Positions 6,079-9,607 of a stretch of DNA of 9,607 bases are shown piece by piece. Location: assembly GCA_003157895.1 (NCBI GenBank), contig PMKW01000016.1, positions 1 through 9,607 on the forward strand, written 5' to 3'. Numbering within the stretch: position 1 is the stretch's first letter; each line of letters opens with the position of its first letter. The notes beneath the pieces were generated by a model. The model ran no database searches. It saw nothing but the letters and a program-made list of their open reading frames with translations, and was not told the DNA's origin. Origin of the DNA: Methanoregula sp. Its GTDB lineage: Archaea; Halobacteriota; Methanomicrobia; Methanomicrobiales; Methanospirillaceae. The position numbers were made by a program, and so were the translations under genes.

Positions 6079-6117
6079 GCTCTGCTCCTGTTTCATCCCT
6101 GAGGGATGAAGCAGAGC
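6079..6117 (+). repeat. Long bulged hairpin in the R15P isomerase-dapF intergenic region
   Basis: GCTCTGCT (6079-6086) pairs perfectly with AGCAGAGC (6110-6117), and inside it TCATCCC (6093-6099) pairs with GGGATGA (6103-6109) around a TGA loop. The bases CCTGTT (6087-6092) form a one-sided bulge. In total 15 bp pair. It is followed by AAAAA on the plus strand, not T, so ordinary termination is not supported. The remainder of the 142-bp gap (6060-6201) holds a small CTGCC-ACA-GGCAG hairpin at 6163-6175. No clear TATA box is present; AAAAACTATC (6118-6127) is a very weak candidate. Confidence 0.6.
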
Positions 6118-6201
6118 AAAAACTATCGGCCTGAACATGCAACCTGATCACGGGCTCAGATCCTGCCACAGGCAGCCGCAACAGCGGGCGGGGATACCAT
6201 C

Positions 6202-7020
6202 ATGGAGATACCATTTGCGAAATTACAGGGGAACGGGAACGACTTCATCGTGATCGATGAATATCAGAAAGCTGTCATCCCCGAAGATATGAAGGGGCAG
6301 TTCGCCGCTATCTACTGTAACCGGCGGTTCGGGATCGGTGCCGACGGGGTCTTATTTCTCTCAAAATCTGCGAGATTCGACCTTAAGATGCGCCTCCTCC
6401 AGCCGGACGAGAGCGAGGCGGAGATGTGCGGGAACGGCATCCGCTGCCTTGCAAAGTTCGCATCCGATGCCGGGTACGTGAAAGGGTCGTGTACCATCGA
6501 GACGCTGGCAGGGCCTGTCATTGTTATCATGGAAACAGGCGGCGAGGATTTCCTTGCAACGGTCACGATGACACCCCCGCAGTTCGACCGCAAGGAGATC
6601 CCGGCGACCGGGAAGGGTGAATATAAGGAACATATCGGCGACTTTGACGTTTACGCGGTGAACACCGGTGTCCCGCATGCCGTGATCATCGTGGATAAGG
6701 TAGACGCGATCGATATGGCAGCACAAGCCCCGGCCATCCGCCACCATGCCACCTTCCCGAAAGGGGCGAACGTGAACTTCGTCGAGAAGACCGGCGAAAA
6801 CAGTATCCGCATCCGCACATTCGAGCGGGGGGTTGAGGAGGAGACGCTCTCGTGCGGTACCGGGGCGACAGCGACGGCCGCGGTCGTCCACAAGCTCGGG
6901 CTCACCGGTGATGTCGTGGAGGTCGGGACCCGGGGCGGCCCTCTCACCATCTCCTTAAAGGGCGGAGCAAAGATGCAGGGGCCGGCAGCGACGGTATTCA
7001 CCGGGGTTATCTCTTTTTAA
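6202..7020 (+). CDS. dapF: Diaminopimelate epimerase
   Basis: This 272-residue enzyme interconverts LL- and meso-2,6-diaminopimelate, the penultimate step to lysine; archaeal methanogens reach LL-DAP by an aminotransferase route. Both catalytic cysteines are present in their motifs: AEMCGNGIRC (C76) and LSCGTGATA (C218). Substrate-loop blocks are GNGNDF (11-15), NTGVPHAV (154-161), NVNF (190-193) and E208-R209 in TFERGVEEET. Length is normal for the family. Two substrate-side positions differ from the E. coli enzyme: the Asn64 position is Q67 (LLQPDESEAEM) and the Gln44 position is Gly49 (GIGADGV). A GGGGAT at 6190-6195 gives a reasonable ribosome-binding site. It may be read with the upstream isomerase gene, since no good promoter is seen in the gap. 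A T-rich stretch ends it. Confidence 0.93.
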   Translation: MEIPFAKLQGNGNDFIVIDEYQKAVIPEDMKGQFAAIYCNRRFGIGADGVLFLSKSARFDLKMRLLQPDESEAEMCGNGIRCLAKFASDAGYVKGSCTIETLAGPVIVIMETGGEDFLATVTMTPPQFDRKEIPATGKGEYKEHIGDFDVYAVNTGVPHAVIIVDKVDAIDMAAQAPAIRHHATFPKGANVNFVEKTGENSIRIRTFERGVEEETLSCGTGATATAAVVHKLGLTGDVVEVGTRGGPLTISLKGGAKMQGPAATVFTGVISF

Positions 7021-7030
7021 TCCTTTTTTC
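7013..7030 (+). terminator. Oligo-T terminator after dapF
   Basis: TTTTT (7013-7017) just before and overlapping the stop region and TTTTTT (7024-7029) just after it form the kind of T-rich tract that ends archaeal transcripts without a hairpin. The convergent PAS gene ends at 7099. The remaining spacer (7031-7098) has only a short CCGGG-ATA-CCCGG hairpin at 7045-7057. Confidence 0.6.
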
Positions 7031-7098
7031 CCCGCAATGCCTGGCCGGGATACCCGGAGGAGCCGCCCCTGCTGCTCTGCCGTTCAGACAGCGCTTCT

Positions 7099-8793
7099 CT
7101 AATCATTAACAGGTTTTCGCGCTGTAATGTCACGGGAGATGCTCAGGAACTCCCGGATCTGCCCGGTCTTCTCGTCGCGGATGACTTTTGTCGTGGACTC
7201 AAACCTGAGATACCGGCCATCCTTGTGCCGGAACCGGAATGTTGACGTGACGTGGTAGGATCCGTTCTGCATGATTGCCATTATATCCTGCCGGACCCTG
7301 CCGAGATCATCAGGATGCACCATGGCAAGCACGGATTTGCCCAGCACCTCTTCTTCCGAGTACCCGAGACGGGGTGTTATGGCCGGCGAGACATAGGTGC
7401 AGATGCAGTCCGGGGTCTGGCGGTTGATGATATCGAGCGAATTGTCAGAAATAAACCGGTACTGCTGTTCGCGCTGTAAACGCTGCTCGTCCGCCAGCTT
7501 CCGGTCAGTGATGTCACGCGAGACTCCCAGGACGGACGTGACTGTCCCCTGTGCATCCGTGATAGGCATCAGATAGTGATCGAACCAGTGCAGGGTCCCG
7601 AAAATCTCCATTGCCCTCTCGGAATTCCCCGCTGTTCCCGTCTCGAATACCCGGTGCAACTCCTGTGCCTGGTGTTTTCCCGGTTCACCGGTGAAGAAGG
7701 AAGAGCGTTTTTTCCCTATGATCTCATCGGCCGAAAGTCCAAGGATTGCCGCAGCAAAGCTGTTGACATATTCCACGCGATCATCCCTGCCGATGAGAAA
7801 GATGAGATCCCGGGAGGTTTCCGCAAGGGTGCGGTACCGGTTCTCGCTCTCCCGCAGGGCCTGCTCGGCCTGTTTTCGCTCGGTGATATCCAGTGCCGTG
7901 AACGTGATCCCGCCGGACATATGGGCCGGGTCAAGAGGGGTCAGATTCAGGAGAATATCGATGATCCCCCCGTCCTTTTTCCTCCATCGCGTCTCGACCG
8001 AACCGGTCCCGCACCGTTGTACCTGGTTGTATACCTGTTCACCAACCATATTGAAGTCTTCCTGGGAGGGATAAAGCACCCGCACTGATTTTCCGACCAG
8101 TTCGGAAGGGGAATACCCGGTCATCTGGCAGAAGCGGTCGTTTACTTCTAAAAAGACGCGGCCGGACACCACCCCGATACCCACCGGGGAAGCCATAAAG
8201 ATGCTCCGCAACCACGCCTCGCTTTTTCGTATCCGCACTTCGTCCCGTTTCTTGTTAGAGATATCTTCCAGAAGGACGGATACCCCTTTTGTACCCTCGT
8301 CGGATACCGTTGGAGTAATCCTGCAGAAGAAGAATTTTTCCCGTACGGGGCGGGAGAGCTCCCCGTGCCATTCCTCTCCATTCAGCCCCTTCCGGAAACG
8401 GTCAAGGAGTTCGGGAAAGATATCTTCGAAAACGATCGGGAATGACGTGAACTCGATATTTTTTCCGAACAGGTCTTTTGCCGGTGCGCCAAGGAAGGCG
8501 AGAAGCGGATCGTTTGCATAAATAACCCGCTGACTGGAATTGAGCTGCATGACCAGCTCCGAAGAGAGGGAAAGGAACGAAGAAACGGGCAGCCGCTTCG
8601 TCAGCTTGTACATCTTTGCCATCCCGAAACGGCGCATCTCGACCTGGCCCGAGAGGAGCAGGTTCTCAAGGTACCGCCCCGCAGTGTTCCGGTTGACTTT
8701 CACGGACCTGACAAGATCCGTGATGCTGAGTCCTTCCGGATGCTTTTCCAGCACCTCCTTTATCCGTGCGGTTATATCCCTGCTCAGCACCAT
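7099..8793 (-). CDS. Winged-helix regulator with four PAS domains and no kinase domain
   Basis: This 564-residue cytoplasmic protein begins with a winged helix-turn-helix (about 1-65: ITDLVRSVKVNRNTAGRYLENLL, then a basic wing RRFGMAKMYKLTKR). Four PAS domains follow at about 70-180, 190-305, 316-430 and 443-560. Each ends in a typical junction such as LLEDIS, TALDITERK, VSRDITDRK or ISRDITARK. Short coiled linkers (RIRKSEAWLRSIF, EQALRESENRYRTL, EQRLQREQQYRFI) join them. No H-box, HATPase, GGDEF or other output domain is present, so the DNA-binding head is probably the output and the PAS units the sensors. PAS4 has a CIC pair (463-465). No transmembrane segment is seen. A GAGAGGT 8 nt upstream supports the ATG. 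The protein type is common in Methanomicrobiales; ligand and targets are unknown. N-terminal annotation as a plain PAS S-box protein would miss the DNA-binding head. Confidence 0.85.
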   Translation of the reverse strand: MVLSRDITARIKEVLEKHPEGLSITDLVRSVKVNRNTAGRYLENLLLSGQVEMRRFGMAKMYKLTKRLPVSSFLSLSSELVMQLNSSQRVIYANDPLLAFLGAPAKDLFGKNIEFTSFPIVFEDIFPELLDRFRKGLNGEEWHGELSRPVREKFFFCRITPTVSDEGTKGVSVLLEDISNKKRDEVRIRKSEAWLRSIFMASPVGIGVVSGRVFLEVNDRFCQMTGYSPSELVGKSVRVLYPSQEDFNMVGEQVYNQVQRCGTGSVETRWRKKDGGIIDILLNLTPLDPAHMSGGITFTALDITERKQAEQALRESENRYRTLAETSRDLIFLIGRDDRVEYVNSFAAAILGLSADEIIGKKRSSFFTGEPGKHQAQELHRVFETGTAGNSERAMEIFGTLHWFDHYLMPITDAQGTVTSVLGVSRDITDRKLADEQRLQREQQYRFISDNSLDIINRQTPDCICTYVSPAITPRLGYSEEEVLGKSVLAMVHPDDLGRVRQDIMAIMQNGSYHVTSTFRFRHKDGRYLRFESTTKVIRDEKTGQIREFLSISRDITARKPVND

Positions 8794-8819
8794 CGATAAC
8801 TACCTCTCAGATTGCAGGG

Positions 8820-8831
8820 ATATAATGTTTC
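8820..8831 (-). promoter_or_regulatory. BRE/TATA-like promoter of the wHTH-PAS gene
   Basis: The minus strand reads GGAAACATTATATCC: a purine-rich BRE-like GGAAAC directly before TTATAT (8820-8825). The TATA centre is only about 30 bp upstream of the ATG, so the transcript would start within a few bases of the start codon or of the GAGAGGT site. Either the leader is extremely short or the true start of transcription is shifted; the call is tentative. Confidence 0.4.
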
Positions 8832-8862
8832 CAATACCCTGACCGGTATTCCGGCAACCGGG

Positions 8863-8869
8863 AAAAAAA
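8863..8869 (-). terminator. Oligo-T terminator after radB
   Basis: Seven consecutive A on the plus strand give TTTTTTT in the radB direction, 47 bp after its stop and just before GC-rich small inverted repeats (CCGG-CAA-CCGG, 8851-8861). It probably separates radB from the wHTH-PAS gene, which then uses its own promoter. Confidence 0.55.
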
Positions 8870-8915
8870 GCCGTTTCAGAGGATTGTGCCGGCCTTCCCC
8901 TGCAGGAGATCCCGG

Positions 8916-9593
8916 TCAGCCCCTGACCCGCACTCCCTCTTCCACAATCTCGAACAGGAACGACGCACCTTCCGGGCGGGAGCGGTGCTTGACGAGCCTT
9001 GCCCTGCGGACGCCCGTTATGTCGGTCTTTTCAAGCCGGACAATTACTTTTGAGAGATGTTCAAGGGCGACGCCACCGAGACCATAGAAGGTGTTCTTTG
9101 AGGTATCCATGTAGACCTGGTTGGTGATGATGACCGGGATCTCGTAGCGTTTGCAGTACCCGAGCAGGTGGATCATCTGTTTGGTGAGCGCCTGCAGGGC
9201 ATCCCGGCCTTTCTCGAGATCGGTACGGTAGAGGGCAGTTGCCGAGTCCATCACAAGAAGGCCCGGCTTGTGGGCCTTGAGCACTTTTTCCGCTTCAGCG
9301 ATCATGGTGCCCTGGTGCTCGAAGTCGAGTGGTTCGAAGAGGAAGAGGTTTTCGGCAAATCTCTCCGTGTCCTCTCCGGCGATCTGGCGGAAGCGCTCGA
9401 TGGAGAACCCCTCGGAATCGATATAGACCACGGGATGGCCGGCCCGGAGGCAGGAGACCGCCGCGATCATGGCGAGCGTGCTCTTGCCGCTCGCGGGTTC
9501 GCCGTAGATCTGGGTGATGGTCCTCGTTTCGAGCCCGCCGCCGACGAGATCGTCGAGCGCCGATAGCCCGCTCGTCATACGATCGGTCTTCAT
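8916..9593 (-). CDS. radB: DNA repair and recombination protein RadB
   Basis: This 225-residue RecA/RadA-superfamily ATPase is the euryarchaeal RadA paralogue RadB. It lacks the helix-hairpin-helix N-terminal domain of RadA, consistent with the short length. The N-terminus MTSGLSALDDLVGGGLETR..QIYGEPASGKST holds Walker A (31-39). Walker B is LLVMDSATALYR (D116). The L2-region equivalent follows at VIITNQVY (154-161), and the C-terminal part has GGVALEHLSKVIVRL and RRARLVKHRSRPEG. RadB is known to bind DNA and act as a mediator of RadA, with weak ATPase and no strand exchange of its own. The ATG at 9593 has a GGTGA close upstream; M6 (9578) is an alternative. It may follow an upstream gene just outside the window. 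The 14 bases beyond it (9594-9607) hold only the ribosome-binding region. Confidence 0.92.
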   Translation of the reverse strand: MKTDRMTSGLSALDDLVGGGLETRTITQIYGEPASGKSTLAMIAAVSCLRAGHPVVYIDSEGFSIERFRQIAGEDTERFAENLFLFEPLDFEHQGTMIAEAEKVLKAHKPGLLVMDSATALYRTDLEKGRDALQALTKQMIHLLGYCKRYEIPVIITNQVYMDTSKNTFYGLGGVALEHLSKVIVRLEKTDITGVRRARLVKHRSRPEGASFLFEIVEEGVRVRG

Positions 9594-9607
9594 AGGTCAC
9601 CGGACCC

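Noticed and set aside
6110..6125. Classical hairpin-plus-U-tract terminator after the R15P isomerase gene
   Set aside because: The hairpin at 6079-6117 is followed by A, not T, on the sense strand. On the opposite strand the bases after the stem are also not T-rich.

Overview
The window looks like part of the chromosome of a methanogenic archaeon, most likely in the order Methanomicrobiales (Methanoregula/Methanosphaerula-like). Four things point there. Five consecutive genes belong to families that occur essentially only with methyl-coenzyme M reductase (MCR). An archaeal RadB recombinase paralogue and an archaeal ribose-1,5-bisphosphate isomerase are present. Ribosome-binding sites match the archaeal GGAGGTGA anti-16S motif. 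A winged-helix plus multi-PAS regulator of a type abundant in Methanomicrobiales is also encoded. The DNA is fairly GC-rich, and nearly all of it is coding.

Region 1 (1-4143, minus strand) is a tightly packed operon. In transcription order it runs atwA (component A2, twin ABC ATPase), mmp3, mmp6, mmp5 and the first 26 codons of a gene that looks like mmp15. Adjacent genes overlap by 4 nt or are separated by 1-7 nt, and several stops are embedded in the next gene's ribosome-binding site or start. A2 and Mmp3 are known or reported parts of the ATP-driven system that reduces nickel in F430 and activates MCR. Mmp5, Mmp6 and Mmp15 are genetically linked but poorly characterised. A strong TATA box for the operon sits inside the 3' end of the upstream gene and is framed by an inverted repeat and a 9-bp direct repeat.

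Region 2 (4180-6059) holds two divergent genes with about 60 bp between their starts. On the minus strand is a soluble HAD protein of the P-type-ATPase-like kind, with a DSAGT first motif. On the plus strand is ribose-1,5-bisphosphate isomerase, the AMP-pathway enzyme that supplies ribulose-1,5-bisphosphate to archaeal form III RubisCO. Two consecutive, related hairpins follow its stop codon.

Region 3 (6202-7030, plus strand) is dapF, diaminopimelate epimerase, with both catalytic cysteines and a T-rich terminator.

Region 4 (7099-9593, minus strand) holds a wHTH-PAS-PAS-PAS-PAS protein with no kinase domain, and behind it radB. Between them are an oligo-T terminator and a BRE/TATA-like promoter.

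No tRNA, rRNA, CRISPR array or insertion sequence was seen. The most interesting parts are the MCR-activation operon with its unusual promoter, the degenerate HAD motif, and the kinase-less PAS regulator.
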